64,000 bases of DNA, from the NCBI RefSeq assembly GCF_033568475.1, contig NC_133120.1, positions 88,926,151-88,990,150 on the forward strand, read 5' to 3'. Shown piece by piece: positions 1 through 11,581 of this stretch. The translations under genes and the position numbers were made by a program. How positions within the stretch are numbered: the first letter of the stretch is position 1; every line of letters begins with the position of its first letter. Below the pieces are notes generated by a model. It was not told the origin of the DNA. It made no database searches and was given only the letters and a program-made list of their open reading frames with translations. Source of the DNA: Henckelia pumila (lineage: Eukaryota > Streptophyta > Magnoliopsida > Lamiales > Gesneriaceae).

Positions 1-1115
1 AAAATATCTCATGCATGTATGAAAAGAAATAATTATTTTTAAAAAGATATAAAATCTTATCATATCTCAACGGAGAATTTTACCATAACAAGGACACTTG
101 CCATCTCCCAAGAAACCTATAAAAAGATTAAAATATAAGTGTTGCTTGGCCTTTTATTAAACAGCTAAATCTTTGATCGGTATTCTTCTTCTTCTTGGAT
201 GGATCATCTTCACGACTCGATATTGATCGGTATTCTGGTAAAACTCCCCATAAAATCAGTCATCACATGCAAGCTTGTTTGCAAATGGTGGTATGATCTC
301 ATCTCCGAATCAAATTTCGCCCACGTCTATAATTCTGTGGAGGCCTTTAAATGCAGTCTATATATATTTTGAATCAAGACCTGATGATATGTCTTATTGA
401 AACCGGAAAGGAAGTTTTTGAAACATCCTTCAACGTTAAACTACACATTCCCACGAGCAAAGACCAGATACTGGGAATAGTTGGCTCGTGCAATGGCTTG
501 AGAACCCGATTACAAGTCGATAGAAGCAGGGTGAGAACCCGATTACCAGTCGAAAACGTTTTTCGTATACAACCCATTAACGTGTGAATATATAGAGATT
601 CTGGAAACAAGAGATGTTTTTCGTTGTACGAGATCTGGATTTGGTTGCAGCAAGTATACGAATCAATACAATGTTTTTAGTTTCTTGGATGAAATGGATA
701 GAATACAAGTTGGATCAAGAATACAAGGACAGGTTTTCACGGTCGGGGTTGATAGTAGATGGAGGGAGTGCAAGGACCAGACCGTCGATTGGGCAAGTTA
801 CAATTATTCTCTTCTCTTTAATGGAGTGCTTCATTGGACTGGGACGGAATTTGGTCCCTCTGTTAATGTTATATATGCATTCGATCTTGAAGAAGAAAAG
901 GGAGATTTAATTCATCCATCTTCCACTCCCTTTGCAGATCATAGGGAATTATAATGCAGACCCGTTTGTCGGAATATTGAATGATCATCTGTGTGCAGTA
1001 GGCGGGGAGGAGGATTGTTCTTGTGTTTGGATAATGAAGGATTACGGGGTTGTGGAATCTTGGACTAAATACATAGTTCTGAAGGACCCGATTCCGCAGC
1101 ATAGTTTCAGCTTGT

Positions 1116-2754
1116 TGTGATACCCGTGACGTATAATAAAGAAAATATATTTAAATATATTTTTGTACCTACTAGTGATATAAAAACTAAGATTTCTAAT
1201 TTTAATTGTTTTGGCTAAATCTCGGTTCTCATATTATACTTATTATTTTACATGTAAAGAAAACTTATTATTTTTATTGACTAGTATTATTTTCAAAATA
1301 ATGATTTATCTTAATTGTCATGTTGAGATGGAATTATTAATGTTTAAAATTTTAAGAGTGACATTATATCTAATTATTTTATATAATTATTATTTGATCA
1401 TTAATTAGGCTTAATGCCTCAATTGATTGTCTTTCAAAATTCTCAACCATGAAAACACACGTTCAAGTATATATCTTTATCCATTATAAAGTTCATAAAA
1501 TCCATTTTTGTGTCCAAATTGTCAATATAGATAATTTATTTGTCATGTGTTAAAAATTATTGACTAGTTTTTAAATCCACCATTATACTATACTTACTAT
1601 TTGTCATAAACCACCATGACTTATCAAATTCCTACCCACTAACCCATGTTTTCCCTCTCAATTTACTACCCACTAAACCAAATTCAATTCCTTACATTTA
1701 ATGTGACCCTTTGAGTTGCTTGAAATTTTAGTATAAATATACTACACTAGTCACATTTTCATTTCAATCCATAATATTCATAAAAATAAGAGAGATAAAT
1801 TATATAGAAGACATGCATATTTTCTTCTAAGAGTTAAGTTCTTGTGGCATCAAAGAGTTGGGCTTGGCAAAGAGTAGATGAAACTTTTAGAAGAATTTTA
1901 TATCAGTTATCGATTCAACAAGATTTTTCGAGTAAGTGGGCTTCTACCTTTATTTTGTGTGATATAAGTTTTTACACTTATATTAATTTTTGCGTGTGAG
2001 TTATGTTTTATAACATAAATACTTATACTTTTGAAAATTCGATCGGCATGATAATATTCGTTTTTCTTTGATATATATATTATTTATTGGCTATTCGAGA
2101 TATTATTTGAAGCATGTTATAATTATTTGGAAATATTTGAGATGCACTGTTAAGAGTCGATTTAGAAATGGTTAAGGAATTTCCGACGATTTGATTTGAT
2201 TTGATTTGATATGGCCCTGATGCGGTGGGTTATAATAACCGTTCCTTTGGCCTCGCCCCTTAGAGGAGTAACATATAGGAGATTGATCAGTAGAACAACG
2301 GAAAATGAGATAATTAACAGTGCAATATTTGCTTCGTATTTGTTCGAATTCAGCATGCTTATTTTGTTTCGAGATTATAAAATATACATGAGTACATGTA
2401 AATATATTTTGGTGTTTATCGTGCTCGATCGGCCCCCACTTGCTGAGTGTTTCCCAAAACACTCACCCCCTTACTTTGCTCCCCAGATAAGAATGAAGAT
2501 GAGTTAGATGACGAAGAATATAATAAGTTCTGAGGTTGGTGAGGATGGATCAGTTCAAGTTGAAGAAATATTTTTACTTTAAATTTCAGTTTCGCTTCCA
2601 CATTGTTGCACTTGTGTTTTGTTCTCTGTAAAAACAGTTATTGTTTATGAAATAGACTGGTTTTTGGCAAGACTTGTACTATGAGGCTTGTTGTTTCAAT
2701 GTTAAATTGTTAAACAATGTCGATGTCAACTAGGCCCGATTTCGGGGCGTGACA
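1116..2754 (+). repeat. LTR 1 of the triple-LTR array
   Basis: This 1639-bp LTR begins TGTGATACCC and ends GGGGCGTGACA. It lacks an 11-bp stretch near its start (after CCCGTGAC) that LTRs 2 and 3 have, which accounts for most of its shorter length. A short GATTT tandem run lies near 2189-2210. The reading frames inside it (for example 2211-2507) recur in all three copies but match nothing recognisable. Confidence 0.9.
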
Positions 2755-3659
2755 GAAGTGGTATCAAAGCCAAACCAGGTTCATGATCTTGATGGAAAAT
2801 TAGGATGAAGAATGAAAATGATTCTTGGGGTCTAGTAAGTAAGATTTGGAATGATGAGGAATCACTTGGAGACAAACAATGGGAACTAATATTATTTTTA
2901 AGGTTAGTATAGAAATGAGAATGATTACTTAGATTTATGTTCGAATCATTTTGGAACTATTATTTAGGTTACCTAGTCGATATAAATATTTAAGTTTGTT
3001 CTAATTTTGGATTTATAAAGAATTATTTGGGAGCTAATGTTTGTCACATTATAGATAAAAAATTTAAGTCATGATTGTCGAAGTTTAAGTTTGCTTGATA
3101 ATATTGGGTTATATATATATATAGATGTTATTGAGTTATAGTTTGACTCTAAGGTTTTTATTAGTATTAAATACTTGGAAAAAAAATCTAGTTAATAAGA
3201 ATAAATTTTTTTTTTCCATAAGGATCATACTTCCCTACAAATAATTAGAGAAAAAAAAAATATTCTCTCTCGTATATTTTGATGAGTCATGTATTAGGTC
3301 TATTTGGATCATCAATCCTCATTTCTATTTTTAAAATAAAAATTTATTCACTTCCTTAAATTAAATCTATCAAGTTATTGAATTTTTATTACATGCTTAA
3401 TTTTGATTCCTAAACTTTTGTTAAGAAATTTTGTTGAGCTGATTTCAGAAAAATACTATTCATGTTCCTAGTTATAATGCATTAATTTTTTTTTTTTTTA
3501 TCTTTTCTTAGCTCATTAAGTTTTCATATATTGAGATCATTTTCTACCATCAACACAAAACAAATCTTGAAATTTTTTTTTTAAAATTTTGTTTGTTTAC
3601 AAAAATCAAAATATAAATTTCAAGTTTCGAGGACGAAACTTTTTTTTAGGAGGGAAGAA
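2755..3659 (+). other. Internal region 1 of the triple-LTR array
   Basis: This 905-bp non-coding interior runs from the tRNA-Met primer site (2759-2771) to the purine tract (3648-3659). It is AT-rich and has no open reading frame longer than about 60 codons, so the element must have depended on another element's proteins. Confidence 0.85.
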
Positions 3660-5308
3660 TGTGATACCCGTGACCAAATTCATGGTATAATAAAGAAAAT
3701 ATATTTAAATATATTTTTGTACCTACTAGTGAAATAAAAACTAAGATTTCTAATTTCAATTGTTTTGGCTAAATCTCGGTTCTCATATTATACTTATTAT
3801 TTTACATGTAAAGAAAACTTATTATTTTTATTGACTAGTATTATTTTCAAAATAATGATTTATCTTAATTGTCATGTTGAGGTGGAATTATTAATGTTTA
3901 AAATTTTAAGAGTGACATTATATCTAATTATTTTATATAATTATTATTTGATCATTAATTAGGCTTAATGCCTCAATTGATTGTCTTTTAAAATTCTCAA
4001 CCATGAAAACACACGTTCAAGTATATATCTTTATCCATTATAAAGTTCATAAAATACATTTTTGTGTCCAAATTGTCAATATAGATAATTTATTTGTCAT
4101 GTGTTAAAAATTATTGACTAGTCTTTAAATCAACCATTATACCATACTTACTATTTGTCATAAACCACCACGACTTATCAAATTCCTACCCACTAACCCA
4201 TGTTTTCCCTCTCAATTTACTACCCACTAAACCAAATTCAATTTCTTACATTTAATGTGACCCTTTGAGTTGCTTGAAATTTTAGTATAAATATACTACA
4301 CTAGTCACATTCTCATTTCAATCCATAATATTCATAAAAATAAGAGAGATAAATTATATGAAAGACATGCATATTTTCTTCTAAGAGTTAAGTTCTTGTG
4401 GCATCAAAGAGTTGGGCTTGACAAAGAGTAGATGAAGCTTTTAGAAGAATTTTATATCAGTTATCGATTCAACAAGATTTTCCGAGTAAGTGGGCTTCTA
4501 CCTTTCTTTTGTGTGATATAAGTTTTTACACTTATATTAATTTTTGCGTGTGAGTTAAGTTTTATAACATAAATACTTATACTTTTGAAAATTCGATCGG
4601 CATGATAATATTCGTTTCACTTTGATATATATATTATTTGTTGGCTATTCGAGATATTATTTGAAGCATGTTAGAATTATTTGGAAATATTTGAGATGCA
4701 CTGTTAAGAGTCAATTTAGAAATGGTTAATGAATTTCCGACGATTTGATTTGATTTGATTTGATATGGCCCTGATGCGGTGGGTTATAATAACCGTTCCT
4801 TTGGCCTCGTCCCTTAGAGGAGTAACATATAGGAGATTGATCAGTAGAACCACGGAAAATGAGATAATTAACAGTGCAATATTTGCTTCGTATTTGTTCG
4901 AATTCAGCATGCTTATTTTGTTTCGAGATTATAAAATATACATGAGTACATGTAAATATATTTTGGTGTTTATCGTGCTCGATCGGCCCCCACTTGCTGA
5001 GTGTTTCTCAAAACACTCACCCCCTTACTTTGCTCCCCAGATAAGAATGAAGATGAGTTAGATGACGAAGAATATAATAAGTTCTGAGGTTGGTGAGGAT
5101 GGATCAGTTCAAGTTGAAGAAATATTTTTACTTTAAATTTCAGTTTCGCTTCCACATTGTTGCACTTGTGTTTTGTTCTCTGTAAAAACAGTTATTGTTT
5201 ATGAAATAGACTGGTTTTTGGCAAGACTTGTACTATGAGGCTTGTTGTTTCAATGTTAAATTGTTAAACAATGCCGATGTCAACTAGGCCCGATTTCGGG
5301 GCGTGACA
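3660..5308 (+). repeat. LTR 2 (central) of the triple-LTR array
   Basis: This 1649-bp LTR begins TGTGATACCC and ends GCGTGACA. It serves both as the right LTR of the first internal region and as the left LTR of the second. It differs from its neighbours by scattered substitutions. Confidence 0.9.
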
Positions 5309-6283
5309 GAAGTGGTATCAAAACCAAACCAGGTTCATGATCTTGATGAAAAATTAGGATGAAGAATGAAAATGATTCTTGGGGTCTAGTAAGTAAGATT
5401 TGGAATGATGAGGAATCACTTGGAGACAAACAATGGGAACTAATATTATTTTTAAGGTTAGTATAGAAATGAGAATGATTACTTAGATTTATGTTCGAAT
5501 CATTTTGGAACTATTATTTAGGTTACCTAGTCGATATAAATATTTAAGTTTGTTCTAATTTTGGATTTATAAAGAATTATTTGGGAGCTAATGTTTGTCA
5601 CATTATAGATAAAAATTTTAAGTCATGATTGTCGAAGTTTAAGTTTGCTTGATAATATTGGGTTATATATATATAGATGTGATTGGGTTATAGTTTGACT
5701 CTAAGGTTTTTATTAGTATTAAATACTTGGGAAAAAAATCTAGTTAATAAGAATAAATTTTTTTTTTCCATAAGGATCATACTTCCCTACAAATAATTAG
5801 AGAAAAAAAATATTCTCTCTCGTATATTTTGATGAGTCATGTATTAGGTCTATTTGGATCATCAATCCTCATTTCTATTTTTAAAATAAAAATTTATTCA
5901 CTTCCTTAAATTAAATCTATCAAGTTATTGAATTTTTATTACATGCTTAATTTTGATTCCTAAACTTTTGTTAAGAAATTTTGTTGAGCCGATTTCAGAA
6001 AAATACTATTCATGTTCCTAGTTATAATGCATTAATTTTTTTTTTCTCATGTTAGATAAAGAAAAAAAAAATTTGTTAAAATTTTTCTCTGGAATTTTAA
6101 TTTTAAAATTCCCTTCTCGATAAATATTTTCTTAGCTCATTAAGTTTTCATATATTGAGATCATTTTCTACCATCAACACAAAACAAATCTTGAAATTTT
6201 TTTTTTAAAATTTTGTTTGTTTACAAAAATCAAAATATAAATTTCAAGTTTCGAGGACGAAACTTTTTTTTAGGAGGGAAGAA
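5309..6283 (+). other. Internal region 2 of the triple-LTR array
   Basis: This 975-bp interior is colinear with internal region 1, with the same primer site and purine tract. It has about 70 extra bases near 6045-6130, a stretch missing from region 1. The length difference shows either that the two interiors diverged after duplication or that they came from two slightly different elements. Confidence 0.85.
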
Positions 6284-7928
6284 TATGATACCCGTGACCA
6301 AATTCATGGTATAATAAAGAAAATATATTTAAATATATTTTTGTACCTACTAGTGAAATAAAAACTAAGATTTCTAATTTCAATTGTTTTGGCTAAATCT
6401 CGGTTCTCATATTATACTTATTATTTTACATGTAAAGAAAACTTATTATTTTTATTGACTAGTATTATTTTCAAAATAATGATTTATCTTAATTGTCATG
6501 TTGAGGTGGAATTATTAATGTTTAAAATTTTAAGAGTGACATTATATCTAATTATTTTATATAATTATTATTTGATTATTAATTAGGCTTAATTCCTCAA
6601 TTGATTGTCTTTTAAAATTCTCAACCATGATAACACACGTTCAAGTATATATCTTTATCCATTATAAAGTTCATAAAATCCATTTTTGTGTCCAAATTGT
6701 CAATATAGATAATTTATTTGTCATGTGTTAAAAATTATTGACTAGTCTTTAAATCAACCATTATACCATACTTACTATTTGTCATAAACCACCATGACTT
6801 ATCACCTACCCACTAACCCATGTTTCCCCTCTCAATTTACTACCCACTAAACCAAATTCAATTCCTTACATTTAATGTGACCCTTTGAGTTGCTTGAAAT
6901 TTTAGTATAAATATACTACACTAGTCACATTCTCATTTCAATCCATAATATTCATAAAAATAAGAGAGATAAATTATATGGAAGACATGCATATTTTCTT
7001 CTAAGAGTTAAGTTCTTGTGGCATCAAAGAGTTGGGCTTGACAAAGAGTAGATGAAGCTTTTAGAAGAATTTTATATCAGTTATCGATTCAACAAGATTT
7101 TCCGAGTAAGTGGGCTTCTACCTTTCTTTTGTGTGATATAAGTTTTTACACTTATATTAATTTTTGCGTGTGAGTTAAGTTTTATAACATAAATACTTAT
7201 ACTTTTGAAAATTCGATCGGCATGATAATATTCGTTTCACTTTGATATATATATTATTTGTTGGCTATTCGAGATATTATTTGAAGCATGTTAGAATTAT
7301 TTGGAAATATTTGAGATGCACTGTTAAGAGTCGATTTAGAAATGGTTAAGGAATTTCCGACGATTTGATTTGATTTGATTTGATATGGCCCTGATGCGGT
7401 GGGTTATAATAACCGTTCCTTTGGCCTCGCCCCTTAGAGGAGTAACATATAGGGGACTGATCAGTAGAACCACGGAAAATGAGATAATTAACAGTGCAAT
7501 ATTTGCTTCGTATTTGTTCGAATTCAGCATGCTTATTTTGTTTCGAGATTATAAAATAAAGATGAGTACATGTAAATATATTTTGGTGTTTATCGTGCTC
7601 GATCGGCCCCCACTTGTTGAGTGTTTCCCAAAACACTCACCCCCTTACTTTGCTCTCCAGATAAGAATGAAGATGAGTTAGATGACGAAGAATATAATAA
7701 GTTCTGAGGTTGGTGAGGATGGATCAGTTCAAGTTGAAGAAATATTTTTACTTTAAATTTCAGTTTCGCTTCCACATTGTTGCACTTGTGTTTTGTTCTC
7801 TGTAAAAACAGTTATTGTTTATGAAATAGACTGGTTTTTGGCAAGACTTGTACTATGAGGCTTGTTGTTTCAATGTTAAATTGTTAAACAATGCCGATGT
7901 CAACTAGGCCCAATTTCGGGGCGTAACA
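6284..7928 (+). repeat. LTR 3 of the triple-LTR array
   Basis: This 1645-bp LTR begins TATGATACCC (the usual TG end is mutated to TA) and ends GGCGTAACA. The target duplication CTTGT follows immediately, then the F-box pseudogene resumes. Confidence 0.9.
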
Positions 7929-8115
7929 CTTGTTGTATCCTGGCTTTGTTTGCATCGTTACTTCACATGCATTTGTTGAAGAAGAGAAGGTGGATTCACG
8001 AATGTGCCATGGGGAAATAGAGCACATGATCATTGATCACCATCGTCATTACCAAGCTCTGCCATATGACCCATGTTTCTCGTCGTTGAAGGATGTCCTC
8101 AAAGGAGCAGCATAG

Positions 8116-8990
8116 TTTTTTGTTATGTTTTTTTTTATGAATATTTTTTTATTATTTTTTTTCTGATCACCAAGTGTTTATACTGATTTTTTTGTTGCTG
8201 AATGAGATATTTTTAATGGTAATTTTGAACGGAAGAATTGCTGATTGATTATATTTTTGATCGTTTGTATTTGCAAATTGGTGGCATGCTATGCAAACCT
8301 TGAAGTCTTAATTGTACTATTTTTTTGGTCCCTTTTTCAGGATAGGTATCATGTTCTGGGAGATGACCGGGAACAAATATTTCATGCTAACGTGACTGCA
8401 TGAGGAAAATTAAAGCAAGTAACAAACTTTTTCCCTGTGAACAACAGAACAAGGATCAAGGATTTTGTCAGGTGTTTGCATGAGGAAAATTAAAGCAGAA
8501 TAGGCCATCTCCATGATTTTGCACATATTTCAATGGAAGTTCACCAACTCGATCTGGATTCTTTATCGAAATATGATAATGAAGTGTACATTATTATATA
8601 AGCAACTTGAGAATTTTAAATATAGCAGGCCACCATGAGCAAGATTCTATATTGAAGTCAAATTGATTGATTCAATGGTGTAGCCAGGATTATCATTAAT
8701 CTACTTGGGGTAGAATTTATCAAGCCCTCCAATGCTTTAATTTTTCAAATTGAATTATCCTGGGCGGCACAATACACAGCTCCGCTCATTGATTGGCTTT
8801 AATTTATTTTATTATTAGTTTTTTGAAACATGATTCGCTTCATTCTAGTTTATACCAAGTTCATATATATCAGTTGCCATAAAAGAAATATCAATGTGAA
8901 TTTTAAAAAAAATATTTCAATTTAATTAAAGAAAAACAAAATTAACATATATTTATTTCTGAAACTTGTTTTAATTTTCAATATTATTTA
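8116..8990. other. 3' flank of F-box copy A, no gene
   Basis: AT-rich sequence colinear with 43827-44702 in unit B. It contains a short direct repeat (GCATGAGGAAAATTAAAGCA near 8399 and 8479) and T-rich runs. Relative to unit C it has lost 11582-11918: the junction is at a TAAC microhomology near 8390. I see no coding sequence or RNA gene. Confidence 0.7.
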
Positions 8991-9577
8991 GAGGTTGTTT
9001 GGCTAAACTTACTAAAAACAGCTCATAAGCTCTGTGAGCTTATAAGCTGATTTAAGAGCTTATAAGCTGTCAGGTCTTATTTTAAAAATAAGTTATTGAA
9101 GTGTTTGGATGAACTTATTTTAAACAACCTAAAGATGTTGATGTGTTTGGTATTATAAGATTTTTTTATTGTCGAAATTATCAAAATGGGTAAAATAATA
9201 TGAAACTAATTTAAATAGTAAGATACATACAAAATATTTTAAAATTTATCATAAATGTTAAACATATATTAAAAAATAAAACTGTTTTTAATTTTAATTT
9301 AGAAAAAAATTGAGAAATTATTTACAAAAAATGGAAGATGGCGTGGTGAGAATTTAATAAAACATATAGAGATAATATGGAGAAGTAAAATATCAAAATA
9401 AGATTTTTTAAAAAAAATTAAGGGTGAACTTATTTTTTAAAAAAACAGCTTATAAACTGTCAAACAACTTATTTTGACAGCTTATAAGCTGTTTGACAAA
9501 AAATTTGCCAAACAAATTTAAAAGAGCTTATAATATAAGCTGTTTTCAAGAGCTTATAAGCTCTTCTAAACATCATC
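8991..9577. mobile_element. MITE, probably PIF/Harbinger (Tourist-like), copy A
   Basis: This 587-bp insertion is flanked by TTA (8988-8990 and 9578-9580) and is absent from the matching place in unit C (near 13970). Its ends GAGGTTGTTTGG and (reverse strand) GATGATGTTTAG are imperfect inverted repeats. It is full of AGCTTATAAGCT palindromes in both arms. There is no coding capacity. Family assignment rests on the 3-bp TTA duplication and the GTTTGG-type end. Unit B has a shorter copy at 44703-45214. Confidence 0.7.
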
Positions 9578-10040
9578 TTAATTGTTTTGAGATTATTTTA
9601 AATAAATGTCTTATTTTAATTTTTAAAAAAATTTCTTACAATCTATAGTATTAATGTTTTCAAATTATAAAAAAACTAATCATATATAAATTTTTGTATT
9701 TCATTTAATTATCGCGAATGTATTTCATAGAAATATAATTACAAAATGACGGGCCGTGACTGGCCCAGTTTCACTAAACATAGATAAGCCCAGCCCACTG
9801 TGATTAATTTCCGGAAATTGACGTCTCTGATCGTGCTGTGTTGTCTAAAGCAAAAAGGAATCCTCAAATAAAATCAAGGGCGCGGATGGAATTACGTGGA
9901 CGGTCAGATTTGCCACAACCGAGATTACGCCAAATTGTTAGATGATATTAGATCTATATAAGTAACGTCGTCTCTGGGAAATTCGCTATGTCAACAAAGA
10001 CCTTCTCTGTGGAATATTTTTGTTTTCCTATCGGACTTTC
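9578..10040 (+). promoter_or_regulatory. Duplicated kinase promoter and 5' leader segment (unit A)
   Basis: Nearly identical to 45215-45677, the sequence just upstream of the intact LAMMER kinase. It includes the putative TATA box (TATATAA at 9955-9961, matching 45592-45598). Homology ends at 10040 inside the 5' leader, so this copy now faces the Mutator-like ORF at 10716 instead of a kinase. Whether it drives transcription cannot be read from sequence. Confidence 0.75.
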
Positions 10041-10715
10041 GGGCTGGTTAAAAAAGTATGATTACTTTGGGGAGTATTTAAAAAAAAGGGATGTTGACTT
10101 CTTTTTTTAAAAAAAAGGGAGTTGACTCAGTTAAATTAAAATTAAACCTAATTAGTTAATTAGATAAACTAATTAACAATCCTAACAGTTTTATTTGATT
10201 CTTTCCAGCAATTTGCCCTATTTTATTTTCCCGCAAGAAAAACTTGGGGCGTCATCTTCTTCATTTTTCTCTTCACGTGGCTGCCCCGATCCTTGAGCTG
10301 TGAAGAAGACCTAATCTATTTCAAACATTTTCTATTTCTCATTCATCTGTATTTGAAGAAACTTATCTCAGTACAAGCGCAAGTTTTCTCCATTGTTGTT
10401 GAATGTAAGCATTAATACGATTTAAGTTTTTTTTTTTCATTTAGCAAGTTTGGATTAAAAAATGATGCGTTGGAATAAGCTGAGTTTGATTTTATTGGTG
10501 ATCTGTAGCCAAGGAGAATTTTTTGGTCGACCCAAAGAGTTCTGGGACCATGGTTAGATCGAGAACTTTCTTTTGGTCGACCATAAACTCTCTTGATAGA
10601 TCATGGGTAGACCATGCTAGACCATGGGTAGATCATGCTAGACCATGGAGAATTTTTGTTATTTTTGGTAATTAAAATAGTCTTATTCTCATTATTTTTG
10701 TGAATTTTGTAGGTT
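10041..10715 (+). other. Upstream region of the Mutator-like ORF, with short repeats and a possible leader intron
   Basis: Sequence unique to this place in the window. A possible leader intron runs from GTAAGC near 10405 to TTTTGTAG just before 10713. Within it, 10517-10652 holds an irregular repeat of GACCATG-G-TAGATCATG-type words. No terminal inverted repeat could be recognised. Confidence 0.45.
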
Positions 10716-11438
10716 ATGCCTACAGTTATTGTTGTTCATTTCGATGGTCGATGGGAAGCGAGTGAAAATAACATATATAAATGGAATCCAGGGCCCAATT
10801 CAAAGTTTGCTGCTATTTCAGTAGATGATGATTTTTTTCTTCTTGAAAATTTAAATCGTGAACTATATAGAACTGGGAAAATAGAAGAGTCTGCCAATCT
10901 GAGGTTGAGTTACCTTCTAGAGTTGACGTGCAACATTCAACCGATATATATAGAGAATGACCAAGATTTGAAAGCATATCTGTATTTTGGTTGTCCCAAA
11001 ACGAGGCCAGTGCTCAAAGTTGAAATTGAACATGTTGTTGGTTTTTTGGATGTTTCTGATAACGTGCATGAAGTTGGTATTGATGAAGGCAATACTGATT
11101 ATAACGATCAAACCTCTTATGATGATTATTTTGATTTGAATATTGTTTCTTTGGATCGTAATAATATCAGTGAGGCTTTTGATGAGGCAGATGTGGTTGC
11201 AAATAGTGAGGAAGTTGTGGTTGCAAATGTGGATATTGATAGCGAGACAATTGTGATTGCAAGTAATGAAGCAGTTGTGATTGCAAGAAATGAAGCAGAT
11301 GTGGTTGAAAATGTGGATATTGATAGCGAGGCAATTGTGATTGCAAATAACGAGACAATTGTGATTGCAAGAAATGAGGCAGATGTGGTTGCAAATGTGG
11401 ATATTGTTAACGACACATTTTCATTCACAGATGATTGA
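10716..11438 (+). CDS. Mutator-like transposase N-terminal-domain protein with acidic 28-residue repeats
   Basis: A 240-aa ORF opening MPTVIVVHFDGRWEA. Residues 1-110 resemble the N-terminal region of plant Mutator-like (MULE) transposases: a VHF-GRW opening, then predicted strands ending YIENDQDLKAYLYF. The zinc-binding and DDE catalytic domains that should follow are missing. Residues about 150-240 are instead acidic repeats with an 84-bp (28-aa) period, opening NVDIDSETIVIA, NVDIDSEAIVIA and a degenerate NVDIVNDTF. The stop lies where unit C homology starts (11432), so the ORF is cut or capped by a rearrangement. It is probably a truncated transposon gene, not a working transposase. It could be a domesticated relative, but nothing shows that it is expressed. 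Confidence 0.5.
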   Translation: MPTVIVVHFDGRWEASENNIYKWNPGPNSKFAAISVDDDFFLLENLNRELYRTGKIEESANLRLSYLLELTCNIQPIYIENDQDLKAYLYFGCPKTRPVLKVEIEHVVGFLDVSDNVHEVGIDEGNTDYNDQTSYDDYFDLNIVSLDRNNISEAFDEADVVANSEEVVVANVDIDSETIVIASNEAVVIARNEADVVENVDIDSEAIVIANNETIVIARNEADVVANVDIVNDTFSFTDD

Positions 11439-11581
11439 TTATATTTTTGATCGTTTGTATTTGCAAATTGGTGGCATGCTATGCAAACCTTGAAGTCTTA
11501 ATTGTACTATTTTTTTGGTCCCTTTTTCAGAATAGGTAGCATGTTCTGGGAGATGACGGGGATCAAATATCTCATGCTAAC

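Larger units (their letters stand above)
1116..7928 (+). mobile_element. Non-autonomous LTR retrotransposon in tandem form: LTR-internal-LTR-internal-LTR
   Basis: Three LTRs (1116-2754, 3660-5308, 6284-7928) alternate with two internal regions (2755-3659, 5309-6283). The whole array has one 5-bp target duplication, CTTGT at 1111-1115 and 7929-7933; the empty site is seen in copy B at 34171. Each internal region starts with a primer site complementary to initiator tRNA-Met (TGGTATCAAAGCC at 2759-2771 in the first) and ends with a purine tract (AGGAGGGAAGAA) just before the next LTR. No gag or pol coding is present. The motif TTTCGAGGACGAAA before the purine tract (3625-3638, 6249-6262) also occurs in the Tekay-type element at 36391-36404, so a chromovirus parent is likely. 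Sense direction is +. Confidence 0.9.
199..8115 (+). pseudogene. F-box protein with F-box-associated domain, copy A, broken and interrupted
   Basis: Intact F-box proteins bind SKP1 through the N-terminal F-box and recruit substrates to SCF ubiquitin ligases through the C-terminal domain. From the ATG at 199 the frame begins MDHLHDSILIGILVKLPIKS and continues with CKWWYDLISESNFAHV, a recognisable F-box. An extra ATAT in the TATATAT run near 361-366, absent from copy B, brings a stop at 370-372. Later pieces in other frames match an F-box-associated domain: LLFNGVLHWTG near 820-840, IYAFDLEEE near 875-895, DPFVGILNDHLCAVGGEE near 960-1010 and VWIMKDYGVVESWTKYIVL after that. The C-terminus resumes at 7934 after the inserted LTR array and ends at TAG 8113-8115. 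A frame break near 905-945 and a stop near 586 are shared with copy B, so decay began before duplication. Confidence 0.88.
1..10040 (+). repeat. Segmental duplication unit A (F-box pseudogene plus kinase-promoter copy)
   Basis: Positions 1-1115 and 7934-10040 are nearly identical to unit B (16172-16358, 33241-34206 and 43682-45677). The homology runs through the F-box pseudogene, its 3' flank, a MITE and the promoter and start of the 5' leader of the LAMMER kinase. It stops at the shared GACTTTC at 10034-10040, before any kinase coding sequence. The unit is interrupted by the LTR array at 1116-7928. Its left edge lies outside the window. Confidence 0.9.

Noticed and set aside
2211..2507. 98-codon frame repeated at 4765-5061 and 7385-7681
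   Set aside because: It recurs only because the LTR is repeated three times. Opposite-strand frames are equally open, and composition gives no protein family.
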